This document shows, one piece after another, positions 1 to 6,310 of a DNA stretch of 8,334 nt (position 1 is its first letter; each line of letters opens with the position of its first letter). The DNA lies in the NCBI GenBank assembly GCA_021851985.1, contig JAJZOS010000034.1, positions 1 to 8,334 on the forward strand, given 5' to 3'. Origin of the DNA: Microcaldota archaeon (GTDB taxonomy: Archaea > Micrarchaeota > Micrarchaeia > Micrarchaeales > CABMGC01). A program made the translations under genes and the position numbers. A model generated the notes under the pieces. That model was not told where the DNA came from, did not search any database, and saw nothing but the letters and a program-made list of their open reading frames with translations.

Positions 1-248
1 CCTCGCCTTTTCCTGTCCCATGAAGGAATAACCCTAGATACTAATGCATTGCCGCCTATCCATGCAAGTGCCACTGCATCTATCTCATTCTTCGTGCTGC
101 CTATCGAATATCTTATGGAACCATATGGAAACCCTACGTCATTCTTTTTCTTTGTAAACCTTTCTTCGTTTACTGCTGCAAGTATTTCGCCATTGTAAAC
201 AATTGAACTTCCCGAGTCATGAGAATCGTTTATGCCTAATACTACCAT
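1..248 (-). CDS. Carbamoyltransferase, NodU/CmcH/TobZ family (N-terminal fragment, runs off left edge)
   Basis: About 82 residues are visible before the gene leaves the window. They begin MVVLGINDSHDSGSSIVY and continue with EERFTKKKNDVGFP, which matches the start of O-carbamoyltransferases: the GI-x(3)-HDS strand of the Kae1/ASKHA-like domain, then the EERFTRxKxDxxFP signature. Family members transfer a carbamoyl group from carbamoyl phosphate, via carbamoyl-adenylate, to a hydroxyl of a sugar or other small molecule. The acceptor here is unknown. The ATG lies 14 nt after the amrB stop codon on the same strand, with GGTG about 7 nt upstream, so the two are probably co-transcribed. Family members are usually 500-600 residues, so most of the gene, including the C-terminal carbamoyltransferase domain, is outside the window. 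The N-terminal match is strong; the exact subfamily cannot be called. Confidence 0.85.
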   Translation of the reverse strand, partial: MVVLGINDSHDSGSSIVYNGEILAAVNEERFTKKKNDVGFPYGSIRYSIGSTKNEIDAVALAWIGGNALVSRVIPSWDRKRR

Positions 249-262
249 TTTGACACCAAATC

Positions 263-1090
263 CTATTCAAATAATATGGATGAATATGCAACAACACTTG
301 AATTATCGCCAGTAACTTCTCCTGAATTACTATATTTAAGCATGCATCCTTTTTTAGCGCTATGTTCCAATGCGAAAAGCATTGCAACGGTTATTGGTCC
401 AATTCCACAAACGCTGTCATCAAGTTCTTTAGCCAAGATATTCAATCGCATATAATCTATTTTTTCTATTGCCCCAATAAGCTTCATGTCCTTCCTCTGC
501 GCCTCTTCTGCACTCTCATAGTGGTCGAAATCAGAGCTAGCTATAACACCAATAGTTCTTCCCAAATTTTTTCCGGCGCTCGATATGGCGTCTGAAACAA
601 GTTTACTCGCGTGCAAGGATTGATCACCCATGCATATAGGCACTATGCGTTTATTTTTGAGCGTAGATTGAAGAAATGGGAGCTGCACCTCTATCGAATG
701 CTCATCGGCATGTGCTATCTCATCTATCGATATGCCATTATTATGGCCTGCAATAGCTGTGGCCATCTCTATATCATTCCTTACTGCGCCGAGCGGCGTC
801 CTCCAATCTGCTTTTGATATTGATATTGCTTCCCCTAACCCTGTATGGTTCGGCCCCAATATAACTATAGTATCTGCGTTAAGCATCTTCTTTGAGTTGA
901 GCATTGCCTTATAGGCATATGCGGCGGTTCTCCCAGAGTAAATATACCCCGCATGGGGCGCTATAAATGAAACTGAATTTGTTGCATTGCACCCTGTATT
1001 ATTTGCTTCTGCTATAGCCTCCGATATAAATGATGAAAGGCCCATGGGTTTATCCGAATAAAAGCTTCCTGCAAACGCCTGATCTCTCAT
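263..1090 (-). CDS. amrB: MEMO family protein, AmmeMemoRadiSam system protein B
   Basis: The 275-residue product is full length for the MEMO family, which has a fold like class III extradiol dioxygenases. Visible motifs are PHAGYIYSGRTAA (45-57), ILGPNHTG (77-84), DWRTPLG (95-101), DEHSIEVQLPFLQ (129-141), SSDFDHYE (185-192) and CGIGPI (228-233). His46, His82 and Cys228 correspond to the metal-binding His, His and Cys of human MEMO1, so the metal site looks intact. The biochemical role of prokaryotic members is not settled; they usually co-occur with AMMECR1 (AmrA) and a radical SAM protein (AmrS). AmrA is about 5.4 kb away on the same strand, and no AmrS is seen. The start is supported by GTGAT ending 3 nt before the ATG and by the N-terminal sequence MRDQAFAGSFY, since the family typically begins with R-x-P/A-A-V-A-G-x-F-Y. 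A carbamoyltransferase follows directly. Confidence 0.93.
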   Translation of the reverse strand: MRDQAFAGSFYSDKPMGLSSFISEAIAEANNTGCNATNSVSFIAPHAGYIYSGRTAAYAYKAMLNSKKMLNADTIVILGPNHTGLGEAISISKADWRTPLGAVRNDIEMATAIAGHNNGISIDEIAHADEHSIEVQLPFLQSTLKNKRIVPICMGDQSLHASKLVSDAISSAGKNLGRTIGVIASSDFDHYESAEEAQRKDMKLIGAIEKIDYMRLNILAKELDDSVCGIGPITVAMLFALEHSAKKGCMLKYSNSGEVTGDNSSVVAYSSILFE

Positions 1091-1131
1091 CTGATCACAT
1101 CCTAATCATAGAACCATACTTATTATTTAAA
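1088..1131 (-). promoter_or_regulatory. Promoter and Shine-Dalgarno of amrB
   Basis: On the minus strand TTTAAATA (1131-1124) lies about 37 nt before the amrB ATG. Transcription starting about 25 nt downstream of this box would give a short leader that contains AGGATGTGAT, whose GTGAT matches the archaeal anti-Shine-Dalgarno sequence. Called by eye from spacing and composition. Confidence 0.45.
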
Positions 1132-1134
1132 TGC

Positions 1135-1179
1135 AATATATATTAATTGGGTTATCCGCCAAATATCTTTTAGGGTGAT
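1135..1179 (+). promoter_or_regulatory. Promoter region of dinB with SD-like GGTGAT
   Basis: The A/T run AATATATATTAAT (1135-1147) is a TATA-box candidate, predicting a transcript start near 1166-1175. A GGTGAT motif at 1174-1179 resembles a Shine-Dalgarno sequence but overlaps the GTG codon at 1175, so the true start of dinB stays unclear. The amrB promoter lies back to back within the same 84-nt gap. Confidence 0.4.
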
Positions 1180-2248
1180 ATGCCTGGAAAGCAACCATGA
1201 TATAATAATGCATATAGACATGGACTATTTCTTTGCGGCATGCGAAGAGCTTAGGCATCCAGAACTTAAAGGCAGACCAATGGCGGTCGGCACATCACGT
1301 CTCGAAGACCGGGAAAAGGGGGTAGTCCAAACTTGTAATTACGAAGCAAGGAAATTCGGGGTAAAGAGTGGCATGCCTACTTCAATGGCATTTAAGTTGT
1401 GCAAGGAGCTCGAATACCTGCAATCCGACGAATTCTATTATGAAGACGTCTCTGGTAAGATAATGGAATATCTGAAATCATTAGGCTACAAAATGGAAAT
1501 AACGAGCATAGACGAAGCTGCATTAGATCTCGGTGAAACGTCCTATGAAGTTGCAATAAATGTGGCAAAAGAAACAAAGGACGCTGTGCGGAAAAAGTTT
1601 GGCCTGCCATCTACAATAGGTTTAAGCACTGGAAAGAATTTTGCAAAAATGGCGTGCGATAAAGCGAAACCTGATGGTTTAATTATGGTCAAAACCGATG
1701 AGATAAAGGACTTTTTAAAAGATATGGCCGTGGAAAAGATTCCAGGGGTAGGCCCAAAGACAAAGGAGAAGCTGAACCGTATGAAGTTGTCGACTATAGG
1801 AGACATATCAAGGTCAAACAAGATGGATCTGATAGCTGAGCTGGGCTCTTTTGGAAGCCAATTGTACAACCTTTCAAATGGTGTAGATACGAGCAAAATA
1901 ATTGATACAAATGTAATACTTTCAATAAGCAGGGAGCGTACAATGGCTGTGAGCACCTCAGATATAAACGAAATAGATCCAATGATAAAGAAACTTGTGG
2001 TTGAGGTTATGTCAGATTTAGGCAAAAAAGGGTATTTATTCAAAACAATAGGCGTAAAGGTAAGATACGAAGATTTCACTGAAAAAATAAAAAGCAGGAA
2101 TTTGCACCATTATACCGATTCTGAAGAAATCTTATATTCTAATTCCAGAAATCTCATATCATTGCTTTTATATGGTAAAAAAGCAAGGAAGGTAGGTGTA
2201 AGAGTGTCTGATTTTAACGACATTAAAAAGCAGAAGAAGCTGTTTTAG
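1175..2248 (+). CDS. dinB: DNA polymerase IV (Y-family, Dpo4/DinB type)
   Basis: This is a translesion DNA polymerase of 357 residues (Sulfolobus Dpo4 has 352). The palm motif HIDMDYFFAACEE (13-25) carries catalytic Asp15 and the steric-gate Phe20. TSIDEAALD (111-119) carries Asp114 and Glu115, completing the metal triad. Fingers follow the first motif (NYEARKFGVKSGM, 56-68). The thumb has a helix-hairpin-helix segment IPGVGPKTKEKL near 190, and the little finger fills about 240-340. The C terminus IKKQKKLF resembles a PCNA-binding box cut short before its final aromatic. The GTG at 1175 gives 11 residues before MHIDMDYF; ATG 1208 has no Shine-Dalgarno sequence, and CTG 1184 sits 4 nt after GGTGAT. 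The gene is divergent from amrB, and its stop overlaps the trxB stop by 4 nt. The family call is very safe; only the start is open. Confidence 0.96.
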   Translation: MICLESNHDIIMHIDMDYFFAACEELRHPELKGRPMAVGTSRLEDREKGVVQTCNYEARKFGVKSGMPTSMAFKLCKELEYLQSDEFYYEDVSGKIMEYLKSLGYKMEITSIDEAALDLGETSYEVAINVAKETKDAVRKKFGLPSTIGLSTGKNFAKMACDKAKPDGLIMVKTDEIKDFLKDMAVEKIPGVGPKTKEKLNRMKLSTIGDISRSNKMDLIAELGSFGSQLYNLSNGVDTSKIIDTNVILSISRERTMAVSTSDINEIDPMIKKLVVEVMSDLGKKGYLFKTIGVKVRYEDFTEKIKSRNLHHYTDSEEILYSNSRNLISLLLYGKKARKVGVRVSDFNDIKKQKKLF

Positions 2249-3186
2249 TGCTTATTATCGTAGTCCATATTCTGAAGGTATTCCCTGACCCTGAGTGCTG
2301 CTTTCACTCCGCTGCCTGCCGCCGTTGCTGCCTGCCTGTATGTGTGATCTGCATCATCCCCTGCTACAAATACGCCCTCTATATCTGTTTCAACTTCATT
2401 CTTTGTTATAATATAACCTTTATCGTCAAGCGGCAAGCTGCCCTCTAAAAATTTGGTGTTAGGTGCATAGCCTATGGCCACAAATATGCCATCTATATCC
2501 ATTTCCGTAACCTGATCGGTCTTGAGGTTTTTTATCCTTACTTTTGAGACCTTCTCATCTCCCATTATTTCGTCTATGCTCGAATCCCATACGACTTTTA
2601 TTTTTTGATTTGAAAGCACCCGTTCCTGCATTATCTTGCTTGCCCTGAACTGGTTTCTTCTATGCACTACCGTAACGCTGTTAACAAATTTTGTAAGAAA
2701 CAGAGAATCCTCCATTGCAGTATCGCCTCCGCCCACTACTACAACGTTCTTATTCTTAAAGAAAGGCGCATCGCATGTTGCGCAGCTGCTTACGCCCTTG
2801 CCTATAAACTTCTTTTCAGACTCAATTCCAAGCCATTTCGCTGATGCACCTGTAGCAACTATCACCGAATTTGCCTCATATTGTCCAGAATGCGTTTTTA
2901 TCTTAAATGGTCTGGAAGAGAAATCGACTCCGACAACATCATCTGCTACGAACCTGGTTCCAAACTTTTCGGCCTGTTTTCTCATTAGGTCTATAAGCTC
3001 TGCCCCCTGCACTCCGTCTGGGAATGCGGGATAATTTTCTACGGTCGTAGTGAGGAGAAGCTGGCCTCCTGCATTAACTCCAGTTATGACTAATGGCTTG
3101 AAATCCTCCCTTGCTGTATAAAGCGCCGCGCTTAGTCCAGCGGGGCCAGATCCGATTATTATAATGTTCTCTGCCATAAAAATCAT
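2245..3186 (-). CDS. trxB: Thioredoxin-disulfide reductase
   Basis: This flavoprotein moves electrons from NAD(P)H through FAD and a redox-active disulfide to thioredoxin-like partners. At 313 residues it has the normal low-molecular-weight TrxR length. The FAD-binding dinucleotide fold is IIGSGPAGLSAALYTAR (10-26), the active-site disulfide is CATC (Cys135, Cys138) followed by DAPFF, and the NAD(P)H-binding fold is VVGGGDTAMEDSLFL (150-164). HRRNQFRAS (175-183) keeps the basic residues that usually mean NADPH preference. The C-terminal FAD motif VAGDDADHTYRQAATAAGSG (274-293) is present. All expected elements are intact. ATG 3186 and ATG 3177 are both possible; a TATA-like box about 24 nt upstream favours a leaderless message from 3186. 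No thioredoxin or peroxiredoxin gene is nearby, so the partner is not visible. The gene is convergent with dinB and divergent from the MBL nuclease gene. Confidence 0.95.
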   Translation of the reverse strand: MIFMAENIIIIGSGPAGLSAALYTAREDFKPLVITGVNAGGQLLLTTTVENYPAFPDGVQGAELIDLMRKQAEKFGTRFVADDVVGVDFSSRPFKIKTHSGQYEANSVIVATGASAKWLGIESEKKFIGKGVSSCATCDAPFFKNKNVVVVGGGDTAMEDSLFLTKFVNSVTVVHRRNQFRASKIMQERVLSNQKIKVVWDSSIDEIMGDEKVSKVRIKNLKTDQVTEMDIDGIFVAIGYAPNTKFLEGSLPLDDKGYIITKNEVETDIEGVFVAGDDADHTYRQAATAAGSGVKAALRVREYLQNMDYDNKH

Positions 3187-3213
3187 TAGTATTCAGGCAT
3201 TGCAAATTTTAAA
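3184..3213 (-). promoter_or_regulatory. trxB promoter, probably leaderless
   Basis: On the minus strand TTTAAAAT (3213-3206) is centred about 24 nt before the trxB ATG at 3186, and no Shine-Dalgarno motif lies between them. This is the spacing expected when an archaeal transcript begins at or next to the start codon. Confidence 0.5.
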
Positions 3214-3264
3214 CTTTTACTTTAAAGAAAAGAAATGTAATAAACGTAAAGCCTACATTAGCGC

Positions 3265-3304
3265 ATATTTTATAACCTGCAGCGTATAAATAAATGATGG
3301 CATG
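3265..3304 (+). promoter_or_regulatory. Promoter of the MBL nuclease gene, probably leaderless
   Basis: TATTTTATAA (3265-3274) is centred about 32 nt before the ATG at 3302. A second A/T run, GTATAAATAAAT (3284-3295), is too close to the start to act as its TATA box. There is no clear Shine-Dalgarno motif, so a transcript with little or no leader is likely. Confidence 0.4.
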
Positions 3305-4264
3305 GAACCAGATAGCAAACATATATCTATATCCCTGGACAGGAACGAGAAGAATTCTTCCCTTGCATTCATATCTCATGCGCATAGCGATCATATCGCC
3401 GCTGCAAAAAGCAAAAATAAGCCAAAGATCATATCAAGCCCAGAGACATGCTCGCTGATTAATGCAGTATATGGCCTTAACCCGGAATTATACGAAAGTA
3501 AAGGCTCAAACGACGGGATAAGCATGCTCGATGCGGGTCATATGCTTGGGTCTAAGCAGTTGTGCATAGACGCCGGCAATGGTCGGACTGTCTATACTGG
3601 CGATTACCAAATGCAGAAGTCCAGGGTATCAAAGCCGCTGGATTATACGGATGCCGATACGCTGATAATGGATTCTACCTATCCTGACCCAGATATAAAA
3701 TTCGGCGATAGGGCTGAAACTGAAATGCTGTTGCAAGAATGGACAGAGAAAAGGCTAAATGAAGGCATAGTGCTTTTCGGATCATATGCTATGGGAAAAG
3801 CCCAAGAAATAATATCAATACTTAATAAAATAGGTATAGCTCCAGTAGTAAGCAAAAGGATATTCGAGGTAAACAAGGTATACATAAAGTATGGGTACAA
3901 TCTTAAATCATATTCTGCTTATGATGCGCCAGATGACACATTGGCATTCTCCGATAATTTTGTAGGGGTGGTAGAAAACAACACACTAAAACGAGTATCC
4001 GAGATGCTTTCCATGTTTCATAAAAAACATGTCTTTACTGCAGTAGCCACGGGCTTTGCAAGAATATACAGATTTAGCACAGATGCACAATTCGCTATAA
4101 GCGATCATGCAGACTTCAATCAGGCAATAGAATTAATAGAAAGAGTAAAGCCGAGGAAAATATATACGTACGGGAATAACAATGCAAAGTTTGCGCATAA
4201 CCTGTCTAATGCAGGATATACCGCTGCATCTTATCCTGGGGGCAAAACGATAACAATAGAATAG
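3302..4264 (+). CDS. MBL-fold (short beta-CASP-like) nuclease, COG1236-type
   Basis: The 320-residue metallo-beta-lactamase protein resembles the compact COG1236 group annotated as RNA 3'-processing or DNA-ligase-associated exonucleases. Metal-site motifs in order are SHAHSDH (25-31: His26, His28, Asp30, His31), DAGHMLGS (77-84: His80), YTGDY (98-102: Asp101) and SDHADF (267-272: His269). The stretch between about 125 and 260 (MDSTYPDP, then LFGSYAMGKAQEI) fits a reduced beta-CASP cap, much smaller than in CPSF73 proteins. In the last motif, where relatives usually have His before Gly, this protein reads IYTYGNN, so Tyr replaces His at 290. The two-metal site otherwise looks complete, so activity is likely; RNA or DNA as substrate cannot be decided. 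No ligase or helicase gene is adjacent. The gene ends 4 nt before the convergent epimerase gene. Confidence 0.82.
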   Translation: MEPDSKHISISLDRNEKNSSLAFISHAHSDHIAAAKSKNKPKIISSPETCSLINAVYGLNPELYESKGSNDGISMLDAGHMLGSKQLCIDAGNGRTVYTGDYQMQKSRVSKPLDYTDADTLIMDSTYPDPDIKFGDRAETEMLLQEWTEKRLNEGIVLFGSYAMGKAQEIISILNKIGIAPVVSKRIFEVNKVYIKYGYNLKSYSAYDAPDDTLAFSDNFVGVVENNTLKRVSEMLSMFHKKHVFTAVATGFARIYRFSTDAQFAISDHADFNQAIELIERVKPRKIYTYGNNNAKFAHNLSNAGYTAASYPGGKTITIE

Positions 4265-4268
4265 CTTA

Positions 4269-5048
4269 TTAAATCATTTTTCTCTCATTTAAAAGGTGTG
4301 CATATACATCTCTTACTCCCTCCTCCAAATTCACATATTTATCCAATACACTATTGTCATTTGCGTACAGACTCTCTGCTTCATCAAGTATGTAATCCTT
4401 ATAAGTTACCTGTAATTTTTTTCCAGATACTGATTCAACAAGACCCAATAACTCCAACACAGATGTAGGTTTACCGCTTCCTACTTCATAATCTCCTGGC
4501 TTAATCTCATTGTTTGCAATCCTATTTATTATCTTTGAAATGTCATTCACATGGACAAAATCACGTTTATGGGATCCATCTCCATACACCACTACTTGTT
4601 CGCCATCTATTGCTGCTTTGGTAAATAGGTAGACGGCACCCTTCCTGCCAGTCGGCCCATAAATATTATAGAATTTCAATATATAGGCATCTATGTTATA
4701 GAGTTTCCTATACAAATTAATCCATTCTACTGCATGCTTTTTTACCAAAGAATATGGATTAGATGGTTCGCTTATAGAACCAGAGGTTGGAAATATTATT
4801 GGAGTTTTATCCCTCCTTGCCTTCTCCACGAATTTCATGGTTAATCCAAGTCCATCTTGAAAATATTCGTATGGCATTTCTTTAGATTTTCTTATTAATG
4901 TCCTAGCTGCCAAATGTACTATAAGGTCGTATCTTTGATCATCAAATTGGCTACCAATATCAAACCCATAAACATCATGCTTATTTTGCAAATCAGCATA
5001 AACTACAGAACCTATAAAGCCCTTATGTCCCGTAACCAAAATCTTCAT
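4269..5048 (-). CDS. NAD-dependent epimerase/dehydratase (extended SDR, nucleotide-sugar type)
   Basis: The 259-residue protein has the N-terminal Rossmann motif VTGHKGFIG (5-13; Gly7, Gly10, Gly13), LIVHLAA (42-48) for NAD, and the SDR catalytic pair Tyr99 and Lys103 in YSLVK, preceded by PTSGS (87-91). FYNIYGP (126-132), VVVYGDGSHKRDFVHVND (152-169) and YEVGSGKPTSV (187-197) are typical of UDP-sugar 4-epimerases and related dehydratases. It is shorter than the usual 300-330 residues. The substrate sugar cannot be told; GalE-like or dTDP-sugar activity are both possible. Base composition is lower than its neighbours, about 36% G+C by hand count against about 41%, which may point to transfer. 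It ends with tandem TAA TAA. The ATG overlaps the stop of a possible 22-codon upstream ORF, and GGGATGAT lies about 8 nt upstream as a possible Shine-Dalgarno sequence. Confidence 0.88.
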   Translation of the reverse strand: MKILVTGHKGFIGSVVYADLQNKHDVYGFDIGSQFDDQRYDLIVHLAARTLIRKSKEMPYEYFQDGLGLTMKFVEKARRDKTPIIFPTSGSISEPSNPYSLVKKHAVEWINLYRKLYNIDAYILKFYNIYGPTGRKGAVYLFTKAAIDGEQVVVYGDGSHKRDFVHVNDISKIINRIANNEIKPGDYEVGSGKPTSVLELLGLVESVSGKKLQVTYKDYILDEAESLYANDNSVLDKYVNLEEGVRDVYAHLLNERKMI

Positions 5049-5113
5049 ACCTTATCATCCCAAATAATTTCGTAATGTACAAATAAAAATATGGAGAGAA
5101 TATACTTAACCAT
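5045..5113 (-). CDS. Possible small upstream ORF, 22 residues, coupled to the epimerase gene
   Basis: A 23-codon frame runs from ATG at 5113 to TGA at 5047-5045. Its stop overlaps the epimerase start in the sequence ATGA, the classic layout for translational coupling. GAGGTG (5128-5123) lies 9 nt before its ATG and is the strongest Shine-Dalgarno match in the window. The peptide begins MVKYILSIFLFVHYEIIW and ends with a charged WDDKV, so it has a hydrophobic core of about 10 residues. I recognise no family. It could be a leader peptide that sets epimerase translation, a tiny membrane peptide, or a chance frame in the leader. The motif and overlap are seen; function is inference. Confidence 0.4.
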   Translation of the reverse strand: MVKYILSIFLFVHYEIIWDDKV

Positions 5114-5246
5114 TTGTTTTTGCACCTCTTGTAATAAACTTTTAGCGTTGTGTATAGCCAAGATTTGAAATGAAACCTGTGCATCTCTTCATAGTAGAAA
5201 CTGCAAAAAAGAAAGTGCTGACAAATTTATTATCGGCTCTAAAGCA

Positions 5247-5259
5247 TTTAAAAATTTAA
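5247..5259 (+). promoter_or_regulatory. TATA box of the alpha/beta hydrolase gene
   Basis: TTTAAAAATTTAA is centred about 24 nt before the GTG at 5275 and about 33 nt before the ATG at 5284. It predicts a start of transcription close to 5275, so the message is leaderless from the GTG or has a very short leader before the ATG. The rest of the gap (5114-5246) shows no other feature I can support. Confidence 0.45.
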
Positions 5260-5274
5260 CAGCCTAAATAAAAT

Positions 5275-6198
5275 GTGGTTGAAATGAGCATAAACCAAAT
5301 CAAGCATCCAAAACATCTTGAATGCGTAGACATACTCAGTTTCGATGCAAGCGATGGTCTTATCTTATATTCGATGCTCTCGAAGCCAAAGGGTGTGACA
5401 GATAAAGCCATATTGCACATACATGGCCTTGGCGGAAGCTTCTACGGCAGCAACAGCATACCTGAAATATCGGCAGAAGCAAAGAGAAGAGGCATAGCTT
5501 TTATGTCTCAGCTAACAAGGGGCAGTTATGTTATAGAAGAGTTTGGATACCGTTCAGGAAACAGGGAGCTTCTTGCAGGAAGTGCACTTGAGCGTTTTGA
5601 GGATTGCGTTTATGATATAGACGGTGCAATAAGATCTTTGCGAAAGATGGGATTCAGAAAGATATTTTTAGAAGGCCACAGTACGGGATGCCAGAAGATT
5701 CTTTATTATATGAATTCCAAAAAGGCAAAGAACTCAAAATTCGTTACGGCAATGGCATTGATCAGTCCCGTCGATGACCACAGCTACGACCTTTATGAGA
5801 TGAGAAAGAAAAGTTATTTTAAGCTTATAAGCATTGCGAAAAGGGCAAGGGGAAATGCCATTTTGATGCCCACAAAAGGCACTGGATATATGGAAAAGTT
5901 GATTGGTCCTGAAAGGTTTCTAAGCACGGCAGATTTGAAAAATCCAGAAGCAAAAGCTTTGTATTATGATGGTAAACTGGATTATGTTGCAGGATTGAAG
6001 AAACCGCTGTTTGTTGCGTTCGGAGAGAACGATGAATTAATGAAAGAAATAGACGTACGAAAAGCTACGGATATCATTTCGAAGGCATATGCCGGCAAAA
6101 AATTCAGATCAGTCATATTAAAAGGAACTGGGCACACATTTAAAGGCAGAAGGAAAGGGCTTGCGAAAGCCCTCTTAAAATTTTACTCCTCAATTTGA
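5275..6198 (+). CDS. Alpha/beta hydrolase, DUF1749-like (GHSTGCQ elbow)
   Basis: This is an alpha/beta-hydrolase-fold protein of 307 residues (304 if it starts at ATG 5284). The oxyanion-hole strand reads LHIHGLGGSFYG (47-58). The nucleophile elbow EGHSTGCQK (133-141) places Ser136 as nucleophile. GENDE (250-254) offers Asp253 and GTGHTF (284-289) offers His287 to complete the triad. The GHSTGCQ form is characteristic of the DUF1749 group, known mainly from fungi and plants with scattered prokaryotic members; some other serine esterases are also possible. No signal peptide or membrane segment is seen, so it is probably cytoplasmic. The substrate is unknown; esterase, thioesterase or acyl-transfer activity would all fit. 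The GTG at 5275 suits the TATA spacing, while ATG 5284 has GGTTGA just upstream; I keep the longer form. It ends with tandem in-frame TGA TAG. No operon partner. Confidence 0.83.
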   Translation: MVEMSINQIKHPKHLECVDILSFDASDGLILYSMLSKPKGVTDKAILHIHGLGGSFYGSNSIPEISAEAKRRGIAFMSQLTRGSYVIEEFGYRSGNRELLAGSALERFEDCVYDIDGAIRSLRKMGFRKIFLEGHSTGCQKILYYMNSKKAKNSKFVTAMALISPVDDHSYDLYEMRKKSYFKLISIAKRARGNAILMPTKGTGYMEKLIGPERFLSTADLKNPEAKALYYDGKLDYVAGLKKPLFVAFGENDELMKEIDVRKATDIISKAYAGKKFRSVILKGTGHTFKGRRKGLAKALLKFYSSI

Positions 6199-6216
6199 TA
6201 GATCCATCTAGTAAAT

Positions 6217-6253
6217 ATTTTATCTTTATCCATTTTCTGCCAATCTTTTTATT
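6217..6253 (+). terminator. T-rich terminator after the hydrolase gene
   Basis: Starting about 19 nt after the stop codon, several T-runs follow one another (ATTTTATCTTTATCC, CATTTTC, CTTTTTATTC) with no stable hairpin. Archaeal RNA polymerase terminates at such T-rich tracts, so this is a plausible end for the hydrolase message. Confidence 0.35.
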
Positions 6254-6267
6254 CTAATGAATAATGA

Positions 6268-6278
6268 TTGCCAAAAGG
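6268..6278. repeat. 11-nt direct repeat flanking tRNA-Ile (copy 1; copy 2 at 6422-6432)
   Basis: TTGCCAAAAGG occurs here and again, in the same orientation, at 6422-6432, on the two sides of the tRNA gene. Copy 2 adjoins the tRNA TATA box. The match is short enough to be chance in A/T-rich DNA, so any role is speculative. Confidence 0.2.
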
Positions 6279-6294
6279 TAGATGAGTTGCATAT

Positions 6295-6310
6295 AACTTA
6301 AATAAAAATA
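6295..6310 (-). terminator. T-rich terminator of tRNA-Ile
   Basis: Directly after the tRNA 3' end the minus strand reads TATTTTTATTTAAGTT. A T-tract in this place is usual for ending archaeal tRNA transcripts. Confidence 0.45.

Noticed and set aside
1543..2079. 178-codon minus-strand frame inside dinB
   Set aside because: It lies wholly antisense to a clear polymerase gene, has no family-like motif and no start signal; it is a shadow of dinB codon use.
2636..3034. 132-codon plus-strand frame inside trxB
   Set aside because: Antisense to conserved FAD and CxxC motifs of trxB; its Ser/Thr/Pro-rich product is typical of a shadow frame.
5170..5259. 29-codon plus-strand frame beginning MKPVHLFIVE
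   Set aside because: It has no Shine-Dalgarno motif or well-placed TATA box, and its 3' end coincides with the TATA box of the hydrolase gene. Chance is likely for this length.
6185..6235. 16-codon minus-strand frame MDKDKIFTRWIYQIEE after the hydrolase gene
   Set aside because: Very short, no Shine-Dalgarno sequence, partly antisense to the hydrolase 3' end and in its T-rich terminator region.
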